Shown here in pieces: positions 17,766-28,089 of a DNA stretch of 64,000 nucleotides (position 1 is its first letter; every line of letters starts with the position of its first letter). Below the pieces are notes generated by a model. The model searched no databases. It was not told the DNA's origin and saw nothing but the letters and a program-made list of their open reading frames with translations. The DNA comes from an uncultured Flavobacteriales bacterium (lineage in GTDB: Bacteria > Bacteroidota > Bacteroidia > CAIKAF01). Made by a program: the position numbers and the translations under genes. The stretch lies in contig CAIKAF010000006.1 of the NCBI GenBank assembly GCA_903825395.1, positions 1 to 64,000 of the forward strand, written 5' to 3'.

Positions 17766-18853
17766 GCGTTTATAGATTGGATAATGGAACTCGCAATTTT
17801 ATTTGCTGCTCCAGATTGAAATGAATCTTGCAATGCTTTACGCATATGAGCTCGGCCAACTTCGTCCTTCAATAAATTTAAAGTGGCCGATTCTAAATTC
17901 TCTCTGACCTGATTTTCAGGCAAATGAATCGCTGCATTTTGTTTCGAGAGAGAAAGCGCATTGTAGGTTTGGTGGTCTTCGGCTGCCGTTGGCAGAGGCA
18001 CCAAAATAGAGGGAACCTTCATGGCCATGAGTTCGGCTATGGCCATAGCCCCTGCACGACTTATGGCCATATCTGCAGCGGCATACGCCATGCGCATATC
18101 AGGAATAAAAGCAGAAACCCAAACACAACCTGAGCGGTGGTGGTGTTGATAGTGTTGGAATTGCCGTTCACCCGTTTGCCAAATAAGTTGGCAGCCTTGA
18201 TTTACCCACCCTTCTAGCGCTGCTTCCACGGCAGCATTGATGGCTCCTGCCCCAAGGCTTCCGCCGGTAATCAAAATGGTGGGTTTTTCAGGAAGTAAGC
18301 CGAAGCTCAATCGAGCCGTTGAGGCAGGCGGTGGAGGGGTTTCAAAAACAGCCCGAACGGGGTTGCCTGATTGTTCGATTTTAGTGGCGGGGAAGAAACG
18401 CTCCATACCGGGGTGGGCCACAAATATTTTGGTCGCATATTTTCCCAGCATTGAATTTGTTTTTCCGGCAAAGGCATTTTGCTCTTGAATGAACAGGGGG
18501 ATACGGCGTTGTAGGGCTGCAAGACCTAAGGCTGCCGAGGCAAATCCACCCACGCCAATGGCTGCATCAGGTTTCCAATCCCTTAAAAAGACATTGGCCT
18601 TCCAAACCGATTTGAGCAGCGCCCAAGGTAAGGTCAGATTCTTCAGAGGCTGAGTTCGATTTAGTCCGCGAATGGGTAATCCTAGAATAGGAAATCCAGC
18701 CTCGGGCACCTTGTTCATTTCCATTTTTCCAATTGCTCCCACAAAATGAAATTCGGCATCCGCCAATTGCATTTGCAAGGCCTGAGCAATTGAAATGGCA
18801 GGGAAAATATGGCCTCCGGTGCCGCCTCCACTAATAACAAAACGCTTAGGCAT
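17762..18853 (-). CDS. murG: UDP-GlcNAc:lipid I GlcNAc-transferase MurG
   Basis: 363 residues from the ATG at 18853 (MPKRFVISGGGTGGHIFPAI), preferred over the upstream 18916 start because the GGGTGGH motif belongs at the extreme N-terminus. It has the GT-B fold with SGNPVRAVF, ITGGSLGA in the middle, and SRAGAMAIAELMAM with PTAAEDHQTYNA in the C-terminal UDP-GlcNAc domain. It makes lipid II at the inner membrane face. Its start lies 8 nt inside the ftsW 3' end. Confidence 0.96.
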   Translation of the reverse strand: MPKRFVISGGGTGGHIFPAISIAQALQMQLADAEFHFVGAIGKMEMNKVPEAGFPILGLPIRGLNRTQPLKNLTLPWALLKSVWKANVFLRDWKPDAAIGVGGFASAALGLAALQRRIPLFIQEQNAFAGKTNSMLGKYATKIFVAHPGMERFFPATKIEQSGNPVRAVFETPPPPASTARLSFGLLPEKPTILITGGSLGAGAINAAVEAALEGWVNQGCQLIWQTGERQFQHYQHHHRSGCVWVSAFIPDMRMAYAAADMAISRAGAMAIAELMAMKVPSILVPLPTAAEDHQTYNALSLSKQNAAIHLPENQVRENLESATLNLLKDEVGRAHMRKALQDSFQSGAANKIASSIIQSINA

Positions 18854-20018
18854 GAGCAACTTGGCCCTCCTCTGCCGTTGTTGTTGAAGAATCGCTTTGA
18901 GTATCGCCTCTACCAATGCTTAATACAATTCCCAATGTAAGTCCTGTAATAATGGTAGAGGTGCCGCCCATAGAAACCCATGGGAGTGGTTGACCTGTTA
19001 CCGGGAATAAATTGACCGCCACGGCCATATTGATAAAGGCTTGAATAGCGATGGAAAGTCCAATTCCATAGGCGGCGAAGGTGCCAAAACCACTTTGGCT
19101 TCGAGCTCCAACCACAAGGCATCGATACAATAAGATGATAAAAGCAAAGGGCAGGCCAATTGCTCCAAACATGCCATACTCGCCAATAATCATGGCAAAA
19201 ATGAAATCGGAATAGCTTTGAGGGAGGCGGTATTTTCCGGCATTGTTGCCAGGGCCTTGTCCGAAAATACCTCCCATAGAAATCGACATCTTGGCCTGCT
19301 CGATTTGATACGCATCTTTGGGTTCATCAGAGGTGAAATTTTCTATCCTTGCCTTCCATGTTGAAAGCCGCGGCAGCACACCGGGCATGGCTGTGGCCAA
19401 AAGAATCAAAAACACCAAACCTAGAACACCAGATCCAACCAATCCAAACAGATACTTCCAGGGAACGCCCCCTATGAACATCATGATTAATCCAATTAAA
19501 AACAGCAAGGCTGCCGTTGAAAAATTAGCAGGCAACACCAGCAAAGTAATAAGCACTAAAGGAATAGCTAAAGGAAGAAAGCCTTTTACAAAATCGGTTA
19601 AGACAGCTTGAGAAGCAGCAAGCCGTTTTGCTAAATAAAGAACCAAAAAAAGTTTAGCCAAATCTGAGGTTTGAATGGAAAATGGTAGTCCGGGAATGCG
19701 CAGCCACCGGCTGGCATCATTGATGTTTGAACCCATAAACAAGGTCAAAACCAGGAGAGGAATAACCATAACAACACCCAAGGTCCCCACCAATCCATAC
19801 ACGCGAAATGGAATTTTATGAGCGAAGTACATGGCCGCCAATCCTAAGGCAATAAATTTTATCCGGTCAAGCAAATAGGTTTCCGCCGTTCCTCCTTCGC
19901 CTTGATATGCCAATGTTCCGGCAGCACTATACACAGCCAAGATGGAGGCTAAGGAAAGAAGGAAAACCACCACCCAAATGATGGAATCGCCTTTCAAATA
20001 TGTTGACCAATTTTTCAT
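18846..20018 (-). CDS. ftsW: Peptidoglycan glycosyltransferase FtsW (SEDS family)
   Basis: 390 residues, about ten hydrophobic segments. SEDS-family signatures include SSLA-type first helix ILAVYSAAGTLAYQ, LVLTLFMGSNINDASRWLRIP, QTSDLAKLFLVLYLA, FAMIIGEYGMFGA and LPWVSMGGTSTIITG near the C-terminus. FtsW polymerises septal glycan with its class B PBP partner, encoded upstream as ftsI. Start and murD stop overlap by one base (TAATG). Confidence 0.95.
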   Translation of the reverse strand: MKNWSTYLKGDSIIWVVVFLLSLASILAVYSAAGTLAYQGEGGTAETYLLDRIKFIALGLAAMYFAHKIPFRVYGLVGTLGVVMVIPLLVLTLFMGSNINDASRWLRIPGLPFSIQTSDLAKLFLVLYLAKRLAASQAVLTDFVKGFLPLAIPLVLITLLVLPANFSTAALLFLIGLIMMFIGGVPWKYLFGLVGSGVLGLVFLILLATAMPGVLPRLSTWKARIENFTSDEPKDAYQIEQAKMSISMGGIFGQGPGNNAGKYRLPQSYSDFIFAMIIGEYGMFGAIGLPFAFIILLYRCLVVGARSQSGFGTFAAYGIGLSIAIQAFINMAVAVNLFPVTGQPLPWVSMGGTSTIITGLTLGIVLSIGRGDTQSDSSTTTAEEGQVAHA

Positions 20019-21373
20019 TATAGGCTGCGAACTGCCATTTTAAATTTGCGTCCTCGATCCTCGTAATTGTCGAAAAGATCAAAACTGGCGCAGGCAGGCG
20101 AAAGTAAAACGGTATCACCTGCCTTTCCTAGATAATACGCTCCTTTTACTGCTTCTTCCATCGATTGGGTTTCCAACCATTCCGGAACAAGGCCTTGGAA
20201 AGCAGACCGAATTTTCTCGTTGTCCTTACCTAAGCAAATAATTGCTTTCACTTTATTCTGAACTAAATCTCTGAGGGCCGAATAGTCGTTTCCTTTATCC
20301 ACTCCCCCTACAATCCAAATTAGGGGTCCATCATAGCAATCTAGGGCATACCAAGCAGCATTGATGTTGGTGGCCTTGGAATCATTAATAAAATCCATTC
20401 CCTTTATTTTCAACACAAATTCCATTCGGTGTTCTATATTTTGAAAATCCGAAAGGGCTTCACGAATCTCTTCCTTCCTAATTTCCTGAACCCGGGCGGC
20501 TATACCAGCGGCCATGGAGTTGTATAGGTTGTGTTTTCCGGGCAAAGCCAAATCGGAAATCAGCATGTCCAGGGTTAAATGATTGTCTTTGATGTACATA
20601 TTCGTTGAGTCTGTCCAGGCTGCAAGCCCAGGTTGATGTTGAATTCCAAAGGGAAGAGGTTGACCTTTAAGTTTATGTTGATTTCGTTTCAGGGCATCGA
20701 GGGCCCCTTGATCTTCCGCGCAAAAAATGTAGAAATCCTCGGGGGTTTGATTGGTTAAAAGATTGATTTTCGCATCCGCATACCGCTCAAAGCTGTACTG
20801 ATATCGATCTAGGTGATCGGGAGTAATATTGAGAAGTATAGCTGTATGAAAGCGGGTTGTTGGAGTGTTGTCCAATTGAAAACTGGATACTTCGAGCACA
20901 TAATGGTCTACAGGCTTGGTTTCTTCCGCCACCAACCGCGCAAAAGAAGTACCCACATTTCCACCCATGGCTACATTGAATCCGGCATGGGAATAGATGT
21001 GATGAACCAGGTGGGTGGTGGTGGTTTTTCCATTGGTGCCTGTAATACCTGTAAGCTTTGCATTGGTATACCTTCCCGCAAACTCAATTTCTGAAATAAC
21101 AGGAACGCCTTTGTTTAGGAAGGATTGAACAATGGGGCTTTCATTCGGAATTCCTGGACTTTTCACTACGGCATCGGGCAACAGATCAGCGGCAATGCGG
21201 TGCCCCTTCTGTTCAACCTGTGCTCCCCATTCCAGCAATTGATTGTGTTCAGCGTTGCCAATGGATTTTGCGTCAGACACCAAACAGGTCAACCCTTTTT
21301 TTCTAGCCAAAAAAGCTGCGCCCATGCCACTTTCGCCGGCACCTAAAACCAATATGTTTACGGCAGAACTCAT
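20018..21373 (-). CDS. murD: UDP-N-acetylmuramoyl-L-alanine--D-glutamate ligase MurD
   Basis: 451 residues from the ATG at 21373, which overlaps the mraY stop as ATGA; the frame is open to 21427. The N-terminus [20 protein letters not shown] is the usual Rossmann start. The P-loop is [15 protein letters not shown], followed by [12 protein letters not shown] and a C-terminal [19 protein letters not shown], a MurD signature. It adds D-Glu to UDP-MurNAc-L-Ala. Confidence 0.96.
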   Translation of the reverse strand: MSSAVNILVLGAGESGMGAAFLARKKGLTCLVSDAKSIGNAEHNQLLEWGAQVEQKGHRIAADLLPDAVVKSPGIPNESPIVQSFLNKGVPVISEIEFAGRYTNAKLTGITGTNGKTTTTHLVHHIYSHAGFNVAMGGNVGTSFARLVAEETKPVDHYVLEVSSFQLDNTPTTRFHTAILLNITPDHLDRYQYSFERYADAKINLLTNQTPEDFYIFCAEDQGALDALKRNQHKLKGQPLPFGIQHQPGLAAWTDSTNMYIKDNHLTLDMLISDLALPGKHNLYNSMAAGIAARVQEIRKEEIREALSDFQNIEHRMEFVLKIKGMDFINDSKATNINAAWYALDCYDGPLIWIVGGVDKGNDYSALRDLVQNKVKAIICLGKDNEKIRSAFQGLVPEWLETQSMEEAVKGAYYLGKAGDTVLLSPACASFDLFDNYEDRGRKFKMAVRSL

Positions 21374-22557
21374 CGTAGTTTTAGCGTAATAATGGTTAAA
21401 GCAGCCAAAGCCAGTCCAACAATCCAAAATCGAGCAACAATTTTAGCCTCATGCCAGCCCAGCTTTTGATAGTGATGGTGAAGGGGCGACATCTTGAATA
21501 TTCTTCGGCCTTCCCCGAATCGGGCCTTGGTATATTTAAAATAGCTCACCTGAAGAATCACAGATAAATTCTCCATCAGAAATACCCCGCATAAAATGGG
21601 AATCATTAGCTCTTTTCTGAGCGAAATGGCCAAAACGGCAATGATGCCTCCTAAGGATAGAGAGCCCGTATCTCCCATAAAAACCTGAGCCGGGAAGGAA
21701 TTGTACCACAAAAATCCTACACAAGCTCCCACAAACGCAGCTGAAAAAATGACCAATTCTCCAGAATTGGGTATGTACATAATATTTAGATATTCGGCGA
21801 ACTTGATGTTGCCACTGACGTAAGCAAAGATGCCCAATACCAATCCGATGATAGCGGAAATTCCAGTTGCAAGTCCGTCCAACCCATCGGTCATATTTGC
21901 TCCGTTCGAAACTGCGGTGACAATAAAAATGACCAGGGGAATAAATAAAATCCAGGCATAATTTTCCCAACCCTGATGCATCCAAGCCATAATGGAGCCA
22001 TAATCCAACTCATGACCTTTTATAAAGGGGAGAGTGGTAAGCAATCGGTGCGAGTCAACGAAGGATCCTTGGTTGTCAAAAACACGTACCACAACGGAAG
22101 GGTGCAGGTACAGTACAACACCCACAAACAAGCCAATTCCTACCTGTCCAACCACTTTAAACCTACCGGCTAAGCCCCGCTTATCCTTCTTAAAAACTTT
22201 AATGTAGTCATCTAAAAATCCAATTGCACCCAACCAAACGGTGGCAGTCATCATCAGCCAGATGTAAACGTTGTCCAATCGGGCCATTAACACCGTGGGA
22301 ATCAGAATTGCTGCGAGAATAATCAGGCCTCCCATGGTAGGTGTACCGGCTTTCGACAATTGGCCATCCAGTCCCAAATCACGGACCGATTCTCCAACCT
22401 GCTTATTTCGAAGCAATGCAATCAACTGCTTTCCTAGTACAGCCGAAATGAGCAAAGAAATCAGCAAGGCCAAGCCGGCGCGGAACGATAGAAAACGAAA
22501 CACCCCAGCTCCTGGAAGCCCTGCCTGATCTAATGCATCAAAAAGGTAGTAAAGCAT
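21370..22557 (-). CDS. mraY: Phospho-MurNAc-pentapeptide transferase MraY
   Basis: 395 residues, about ten membrane helices. Key motifs are GTPTMGG near residue 70, [43 protein letters not shown] and [12 protein letters not shown] near the C-terminus. It forms lipid I from UDP-MurNAc-pentapeptide and undecaprenyl phosphate in the inner membrane. Three bases separate its ATG from the murE stop. Confidence 0.97.
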   Translation of the reverse strand: MLYYLFDALDQAGLPGAGVFRFLSFRAGLALLISLLISAVLGKQLIALLRNKQVGESVRDLGLDGQLSKAGTPTMGGLIILAAILIPTVLMARLDNVYIWLMMTATVWLGAIGFLDDYIKVFKKDKRGLAGRFKVVGQVGIGLFVGVVLYLHPSVVVRVFDNQGSFVDSHRLLTTLPFIKGHELDYGSIMAWMHQGWENYAWILFIPLVIFIVTAVSNGANMTDGLDGLATGISAIIGLVLGIFAYVSGNIKFAEYLNIMYIPNSGELVIFSAAFVGACVGFLWYNSFPAQVFMGDTGSLSLGGIIAVLAISLRKELMIPILCGVFLMENLSVILQVSYFKYTKARFGEGRRIFKMSPLHHHYQKLGWHEAKIVARFWIVGLALAALTIITLKLR

Positions 22558-22560
22558 ACG

Positions 22561-24027
22561 TTAAGCGTTGTAGTTGTTTAATGCGTTTCGAGCTTCCTGT
22601 ACATCATCAAAGGGGTACTTTACACCTTGAATTTCTTGGTAGGTTTCATGTCCCTTTCCGGCAATCAAAATTACGTCTTGGGGTTGAGCCAGCTGGAAAG
22701 CGGCTTGAATGGCTTCAGCCCTTGATTCCATTAGCACCACCCTCACCTTTTCCTCCAAACTCAACTCAGATTGCATGGCTTGAATGATGCTCATCGGCTC
22801 CTCATTTCTAGGGTTGTCGGAGGTAAAAATGCTCTTGTAGCTATACTGCGCGGCTATTTTTCCCATAATGGGCCGTTTGCCCGCATCTCGGTTTCCTCCG
22901 CAGCCTACTACAGTATAAATATGCCCCTGCCCCTGAGTGGTTTCTGTCAAGGTCATCAATACCTTTTCGAGGGCATCGGGAGTATGGGCATAATCCACGA
23001 AAACGGTGGGGCATCCCGGGCGACTCAGCCGCTGAAAACGACCTGAAGGTGGCCCTACCATGCTTAAGTGAGTAAGAACGGCATCTGGATTTTGCTTCAG
23101 TAAGGTGGCAGCACCATACATGGCCAACAAATTGCTGGCATTAAATTTTCCTACAAATGGGGTGGAAATTTCCTTTTGTTGGATTTGCAGCAACAAGCCA
23201 TCAAGGCTATTCTCTACAATCTTCCCTTTCACATCTGCATCTCCCTTCAATCCATAGGTGTATTGCAGGGCGGCTTTGCAATTCTGAAGCATCACTCTGC
23301 CATTCCGATCGTCGCCATTGACCAAAGCCCAAGCGTTCGAAGTTAGCCCATCAAACAATTTCTTTTTGGCTTCGATATAGCGTGCAAAGGTTTTATGGTA
23401 ATCCAAATGGTCTTGAGTGATGTTGGTAAAAATGGCACCCGTAAACTCAACCCCTGTAGTGCGGTGCTGATCTAATGCATGTGAACTTACCTCCATAAAG
23501 CAGTAACCGATGCCCCGTTCCAGCATTTGGTTCATAAGGCCTTGAAGGGAAATTGAATCTGGTGTAGTGTGTGTAGCTGGTATCACCTCGCTACCAATGC
23601 GATTCTCAACCGTAGAAAGTAGTCCGCAGGCAAATCCCATTTTTGTGAATAAATCAAACATTCCGGTGGCCACAGAGGTCTTACCATTTGTTCCTGTAAC
23701 GCCTACTACCTTGAGTTTTGAAGAGGGATTTCCAAAAAAATTAGCAGAAACCCAACCCATAGCCGCTGCGGCATTGCTCACTTTAACGTAGGTCACCTGA
23801 GCGTGCTGCTGAACGGGAAGTTCCTCGCAAATTACAGCCACTGCGCCCCGTTCAATGGCGGCATCGATGAAAGCATGGCCGTCAACCTGAGTTCCACGTA
23901 CGGCAAAAAACAGGCTGTTCTTTCCTAAGGTGCGAGAATCCGCCGACAACCGCTCTATGGCCAAATTCGTAGAACCTACCACTTCCACGATGGAAGCCTT
24001 AAATAAGATATCCCTTAGAATCTTCAT
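22561..24027 (-). CDS. murE: UDP-MurNAc-tripeptide synthetase MurE (meso-DAP type)
   Basis: 488 residues of the Mur ligase family: P-loop GVTGTNGKTSVATG, HALDQHRTTGVEF, FVDYAHTPDAL and TSDNPRNEEP. The DNPR motif is characteristic of meso-diaminopimelate-adding MurE, so the peptidoglycan is expected to be of DAP type. Its start overlaps the ftsI stop by 4 nt. No murF follows, unlike in Proteobacteria. Confidence 0.96.
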   Translation of the reverse strand: MKILRDILFKASIVEVVGSTNLAIERLSADSRTLGKNSLFFAVRGTQVDGHAFIDAAIERGAVAVICEELPVQQHAQVTYVKVSNAAAAMGWVSANFFGNPSSKLKVVGVTGTNGKTSVATGMFDLFTKMGFACGLLSTVENRIGSEVIPATHTTPDSISLQGLMNQMLERGIGYCFMEVSSHALDQHRTTGVEFTGAIFTNITQDHLDYHKTFARYIEAKKKLFDGLTSNAWALVNGDDRNGRVMLQNCKAALQYTYGLKGDADVKGKIVENSLDGLLLQIQQKEISTPFVGKFNASNLLAMYGAATLLKQNPDAVLTHLSMVGPPSGRFQRLSRPGCPTVFVDYAHTPDALEKVLMTLTETTQGQGHIYTVVGCGGNRDAGKRPIMGKIAAQYSYKSIFTSDNPRNEEPMSIIQAMQSELSLEEKVRVVLMESRAEAIQAAFQLAQPQDVILIAGKGHETYQEIQGVKYPFDDVQEARNALNNYNA

Positions 24028-26075
24028 GGCGCCAATTCCAATAAAACAGATGTATTTTCAGGATCGTACAAACCAGGTGCAGGGGTTTGGCGACGAACCT
24101 TTCCCTGCCCCACAATGCGAGGAGAAATACCTCGTTTTGCCAAGGCTACAACGGCATCGGTTACCGTCCAGCCCCGCAAATCTGGCATGGCCCGTTCATT
24201 TGATTGAGTGGCTTTAGCTATGGCAGTGACAGGAATTCCCAATTGCCCCTTTATCCAATTTATTTCAGAATTATCCCCTCTAAAAACCAAGGGTGAGGCG
24301 GCAGGTCGAGGCTGCTTTGAATAATGGTATCGGTTGATTTTATAGGAGTTTGAATACACCTGATCGGCCACCTTTTTAAATACTGGGCCAGCCACTAGGT
24401 TTCCGTAATAGGAATTCATAGTTGGGTTGGTTACCGCCACAATGCAAGAATAACTTGGGTTGTCGGCAGGGAAAAACCCGCAAAAACTAGCCTGATAGGT
24501 AGAGGTATAGCCTCCGCTGCCAGAGGCTATTTTAACCGTACCGGTTTTGCCTGCGATGGGAATGACGTGGCCTTTCAAATTGGATGCAGTCCCCTGTTGC
24601 ACTACACCCTTTAACATCCGGTTCAGCTGCTGTAGGGTAGAATCAGAACACATTTTATCTCCAATTGGCTTTGGAGGAAATACTTGAATGGGTTTTCCCC
24701 TTTCTAAAATGGCCTCTACAAACTGAGGTTTCATGCGCTGTCCCCCATTCGCAATGCCATTGAATAAGGTTAGAATTTGCAATGGTGTCTGCCTGATTTC
24801 ATACCCTATGGCCATCATAGGAATGGTTAATAGACTCCAGGTTTTATCTCCGGGACTTTTCACCAATGGCTTTCCTTCCCCAGGAATATCAATGCCTAAA
24901 GGCTGATGCAAACCCAAACGACGATAGTGTTCCAGGAACTTTTCGGGTTGTGCCCTGTAATGCTTTAACACCATTTTTGCCATGGCGATGTTGGAACTTA
25001 CCTCAAATGCATGAGCGACAGATACCTTACCATGGCCACCTTTACGGCTATCGTGCAAGGTTGCATTTGGTGCCAGAACCAATTCTCCGTTCCCCGTTTG
25101 TATGGTATCGGAAGGCTGAACAAATCCATCTTCCAGCAAGGCCAACATGGAAGCCAATTTCATGGTTGATCCCGGCTCTACGCTTTCACCAATGGCGTAG
25201 TTATAGCTTTCATAATACTGCCCGTCTTCGCCTCGCTTTAAGTTGGCAATGGCTCGTATGTATCCGGTTTTCACCTCCATAACAACGGCGGTGCCATGGT
25301 CTGCCTGACTGTATTGAAGCTGCCGGTTCAATTCGTTTTCCAACACTTCTTGAATATCAGGATCAATCGTACTTTGAATGTCCTGCCCATCTTCCGGCTC
25401 TACTGCATTTTCACCAAAAGCAGGCCGAACCACATTTTTTGATAATTTCTCTAGGTATCTCAACCCCTGTTTACCACGCAGTTGGACATCGTATGCGGCT
25501 TCTAAGCCAAGACGTTGATCATTATCAGAAACTCGACCTATGGTTCTTGAAGCTAAAATACCCAAGGGCTTTTCTCTGGTACTCCGTGATTCCACAATAA
25601 GGCCGCCTTTGTAAGGAGCCATTGATAAAATTGGGAGGGCCCGAATGGCCTCTACTTGATGATGCCTTAAACCCTTCGCCAAGCTGTAGTATCGATTGGG
25701 TTGCCGCTGAGCCGCAAATATTCCCGTCATATACTCGGCGGCGCTGCCTTTTCCAATTATTTTCACCAAACCTTCGCCTATGGCTTTGCTGTATTTTTCT
25801 AGGGAATCGCGGTGAGCCCCAGGGCAACCTAAATCCCAATACACATCATATAGTGGCAGGGAAATGGCCAAAAAGGATCCATCGCTGGCCAAAATATTTC
25901 CGCGAACCGGCTCAATTCGCTGAACAAATTCCGATTGTTCCTTGGCGCGCTGCCGCCATTCTTCGCCTTCAACCGCCTGAATTTGAACCACCCGACCTAC
26001 CACAGAAAGAGCAGAAATCAGGATGAACAATGCCACCAAATTTGTTTTGCGCGATATGATTTTCTTGGACGACAT
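24024..26075 (-). CDS. ftsI: Class B penicillin-binding protein FtsI (PBP3), PASTA-containing
   Basis: 683 residues with one N-terminal membrane anchor (NLVALFILISALSVVGRVVQI). After the dimerisation region, the transpeptidase domain shows STMK (Ser303 nucleophile, in VEPGSTMKLAS), SSN (EVSSNIAMAK) and KTG (AGKTGTVKI). A PASTA-like domain follows at the C-terminus (MPDLRGWTVTDAVVALAKRG). It crosslinks septal peptidoglycan with FtsW. It lies 1 nt from ftsL upstream and overlaps murE downstream. Confidence 0.95.
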   Translation of the reverse strand: MSSKKIISRKTNLVALFILISALSVVGRVVQIQAVEGEEWRQRAKEQSEFVQRIEPVRGNILASDGSFLAISLPLYDVYWDLGCPGAHRDSLEKYSKAIGEGLVKIIGKGSAAEYMTGIFAAQRQPNRYYSLAKGLRHHQVEAIRALPILSMAPYKGGLIVESRSTREKPLGILASRTIGRVSDNDQRLGLEAAYDVQLRGKQGLRYLEKLSKNVVRPAFGENAVEPEDGQDIQSTIDPDIQEVLENELNRQLQYSQADHGTAVVMEVKTGYIRAIANLKRGEDGQYYESYNYAIGESVEPGSTMKLASMLALLEDGFVQPSDTIQTGNGELVLAPNATLHDSRKGGHGKVSVAHAFEVSSNIAMAKMVLKHYRAQPEKFLEHYRRLGLHQPLGIDIPGEGKPLVKSPGDKTWSLLTIPMMAIGYEIRQTPLQILTLFNGIANGGQRMKPQFVEAILERGKPIQVFPPKPIGDKMCSDSTLQQLNRMLKGVVQQGTASNLKGHVIPIAGKTGTVKIASGSGGYTSTYQASFCGFFPADNPSYSCIVAVTNPTMNSYYGNLVAGPVFKKVADQVYSNSYKINRYHYSKQPRPAASPLVFRGDNSEINWIKGQLGIPVTAIAKATQSNERAMPDLRGWTVTDAVVALAKRGISPRIVGQGKVRRQTPAPGLYDPENTSVLLELAP

Positions 26076-26076
26076 A

Positions 26077-26460
26077 TCAGTGCACTGCGTTTAGGCTATC
26101 CGTCGAAACCACTAAAACATGAGGCGGTTCAGAAGGAATGGTTATACCACGGGAAGAAAGCAGGGCTTCCAGCCTACCCTTTTTTGATAATTCCATCAGG
26201 CGGTTTTCCTGCTCAATGCTAATGGCTTTTAAGACCTTAATGTTCTTCTCAAGCGACTCAAGGCGACGAATGCTATTCAAGGAAACATATGAGGCAGCAA
26301 TGTATACCAAGCCTAAAGAGGTCAAAAACAAAACAAAATTGGCATGCTTAAAAAACCAGGCTGGATCAATCAATTCTGCCCGTAAAAAAGACATAAACCA
26401 AGAACTTTTCGCCTTGGTTTCCACCTCTGTAGATGCTTCTTTTTTCTTTGCCCGGATCAT
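26077..26460 (-). CDS. ftsL: FtsL-like divisome protein
   Basis: 127 residues with a charged, Lys/Glu-rich cytosolic N-terminus. One membrane segment follows (FVLFLTSLGLVYIAASYV, about residues 43-60), then a coiled-coil-prone stretch (SIRRLESLEKNIKVLKAI). This is the topology of FtsL, which bridges FtsB/FtsQ and FtsW/FtsI. Sequence conservation in FtsL is weak, so the call depends on topology and on its place between rsmH and ftsI. It overlaps rsmH by 4 nt (ATGA). Confidence 0.82.
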   Translation of the reverse strand: MIRAKKKEASTEVETKAKSSWFMSFLRAELIDPAWFFKHANFVLFLTSLGLVYIAASYVSLNSIRRLESLEKNIKVLKAISIEQENRLMELSKKGRLEALLSSRGITIPSEPPHVLVVSTDSLNAVH

Positions 26461-27365
26461 ACTTTCTCTGCCGTTCTAAGTTTTGCGCTGCGGGACCGGG
26501 GATTTACCGCCTGCTCTTCGGCACTGGGCTGAATGGCCTGCCGATTGATTGGCTGCAACGGACGCAAAGGCTTCCCGAACAAATCCGTTTTGACCTCATC
26601 CTGAAAATTACCGGACCGGAAAAAATGCTTAACCATTCGGTCTTCCAAAGAATGATATGAAATAACCGATACCCGCCCCCCTTTTTTCAAAACCAGGGCG
26701 GCCCCTTCCAAAAATTCGCGCAAGGCACCCAATTCATCATTCACATGAATGCGCAGCGCCTGAAATACCTGCGCAGTAAGCCTGGTCTCGCCCTCCGGCG
26801 GACACAAACCTTTCAGCATGGGACGCAAATCAGAGGACAATTTAAACGGAGCCAGTTCACGCTGCCGAACAATCCGCTGAGCCAAGCGGTAGGCCAACTT
26901 GACCTCGCCGTAATTTTTTAAAATAAAAGTAAGTTCTTCTGCGGAGGCTGTATTCAAGACCTGAGCGGCAGTTTGAGGCATCCCCGGGCCCATTCGCATA
27001 TCCAAAGGGCTTTCAACCCGATGGGTAAATCCCCGTTCTGCCACATCCAATTGGTGGGAAGAAACCCCCAAATCGGCCAAAATACCATCCACTTCAGTTA
27101 CCTGATGCACCTTTAAATACGATGCCATAAAGCGGAAATTGGAGGGTATGAAGGTTAGCCGTGCATCGTCCGGGCAATTTTGCCTGGCATCCGGATCTTG
27201 GTCAAAAGCCAGCAATTGACCGCGTGAATCCAAGCGCTGCAGCATTTCTCGGCTGTGCCCCCCACCCCCAAACGTCACATCCACATACACTCCATCGGGC
27301 TTCATATTCAAGGCATCTACCGTTTCCTTGAGCAACACGGCAGTATGATATACTGAAGTCTGCAT
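26457..27365 (-). CDS. rsmH: 16S rRNA (cytosine-1402-N4)-methyltransferase RsmH
   Basis: 302 residues. The SAM-binding start is YVDVTFGGGGHSREML (residues 27-42), followed by LLAFDQDPDA, GILADLGVSSHQLD and FQALRIHVNDELGALREFL, all RsmH signatures, and VISYHSLEDRMVKHFF near the C-terminus. It modifies the ribosomal P site. It overlaps the mraZ stop by 1 nt (TAATG). Confidence 0.97.
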   Translation of the reverse strand: MQTSVYHTAVLLKETVDALNMKPDGVYVDVTFGGGGHSREMLQRLDSRGQLLAFDQDPDARQNCPDDARLTFIPSNFRFMASYLKVHQVTEVDGILADLGVSSHQLDVAERGFTHRVESPLDMRMGPGMPQTAAQVLNTASAEELTFILKNYGEVKLAYRLAQRIVRQRELAPFKLSSDLRPMLKGLCPPEGETRLTAQVFQALRIHVNDELGALREFLEGAALVLKKGGRVSVISYHSLEDRMVKHFFRSGNFQDEVKTDLFGKPLRPLQPINRQAIQPSAEEQAVNPRSRSAKLRTAEKV

Positions 27366-27829
27366 TATTCCTCAGAAGCGTTTAATTCTCCGCCCATCAC
27401 ACGCTCAGCCAGATCAGCAAAGGCGTCAGAATCAATTTGCATCATTTCCTCATAATCGGCCTTTGACCACAGCTCAATTTTATTGCCGTTGGCCGCAAAA
27501 ATCATATCGCTGCTGATGCCAGCATAATTAAGCAACTCTTTGCCTATAAGCATTCTACCTGCAGAATCCAAGGTAATCGGCATGGCACCATTGTTGAATT
27601 GCCGAACAAACAAACGGTTCTCTTTTTTGAAGGGGTTTAATTTGGCCAGCTGAGCCGAAATCGCATCCCACTCCTTTCTTGGATACAGCACCAAACAGCG
27701 CTCAAATCCACGGTTTAGCACAAATTCCTCTTGGCCTTCGCCCGCCAATTGCTTGCGAAAGGAAGCAGGGAACAATACCCGTCCTTTGGAATCAATTTTT
27801 GCGCTATGTTCTCCGATAAAATGGGCCAT
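27365..27829 (-). CDS. mraZ: Transcriptional regulator MraZ
   Basis: 154 residues with two SpoVT/AbrB-like DNA-binding modules: DSKGRVLFPASFRKQL (about residues 13-28) and LDSAGRMLIGKELLNYAGI (about 87-105). MraZ is the first gene of the dcw operon in most bacteria and represses its own promoter by binding phased direct repeats. Matching repeats are present 37-71 nt upstream of this start (27866-27900). Confidence 0.96.
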   Translation of the reverse strand: MAHFIGEHSAKIDSKGRVLFPASFRKQLAGEGQEEFVLNRGFERCLVLYPRKEWDAISAQLAKLNPFKKENRLFVRQFNNGAMPITLDSAGRMLIGKELLNYAGISSDMIFAANGNKIELWSKADYEEMMQIDSDAFADLAERVMGGELNASEE

Positions 27830-27865
27830 AGTGGGGCTTCTAACGTCGCTAAATTAGCCAAGTTT

Positions 27866-27900
27866 TCCCACTTTTCCCCACAAAGTCCCACAATTTCCCA
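27866..27900 (-). promoter_or_regulatory. MraZ operator: four phased TGGGN boxes
   Basis: On the minus strand TGGGA, TGGGA, TGGGG and TGGGA occur with exactly 5-nt spacers, a 10-bp period that places them on one face of the helix. TGGGN repeats spaced by 5 nt are the known MraZ target in E. coli. A fifth isolated TGGGA lies at 27954-27958, out of phase. Confidence 0.88.
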
Positions 27901-28089
27901 CTTTGTTAATAACTATTGCTCAAATTCAGCGCCCGAAAACAGCCAAATCCCTTTCCCACAAAGGGTTTTAGCGATTTATTCAGGATTGATTTTGCGGGCA
28001 AGTCCGTCAATTTAAATATAAACAACTGCCTTTCAGCAATTTACGCTTATTCAATTGCACAAAAGATAGAGATTTAAGGGGTTGAATAT

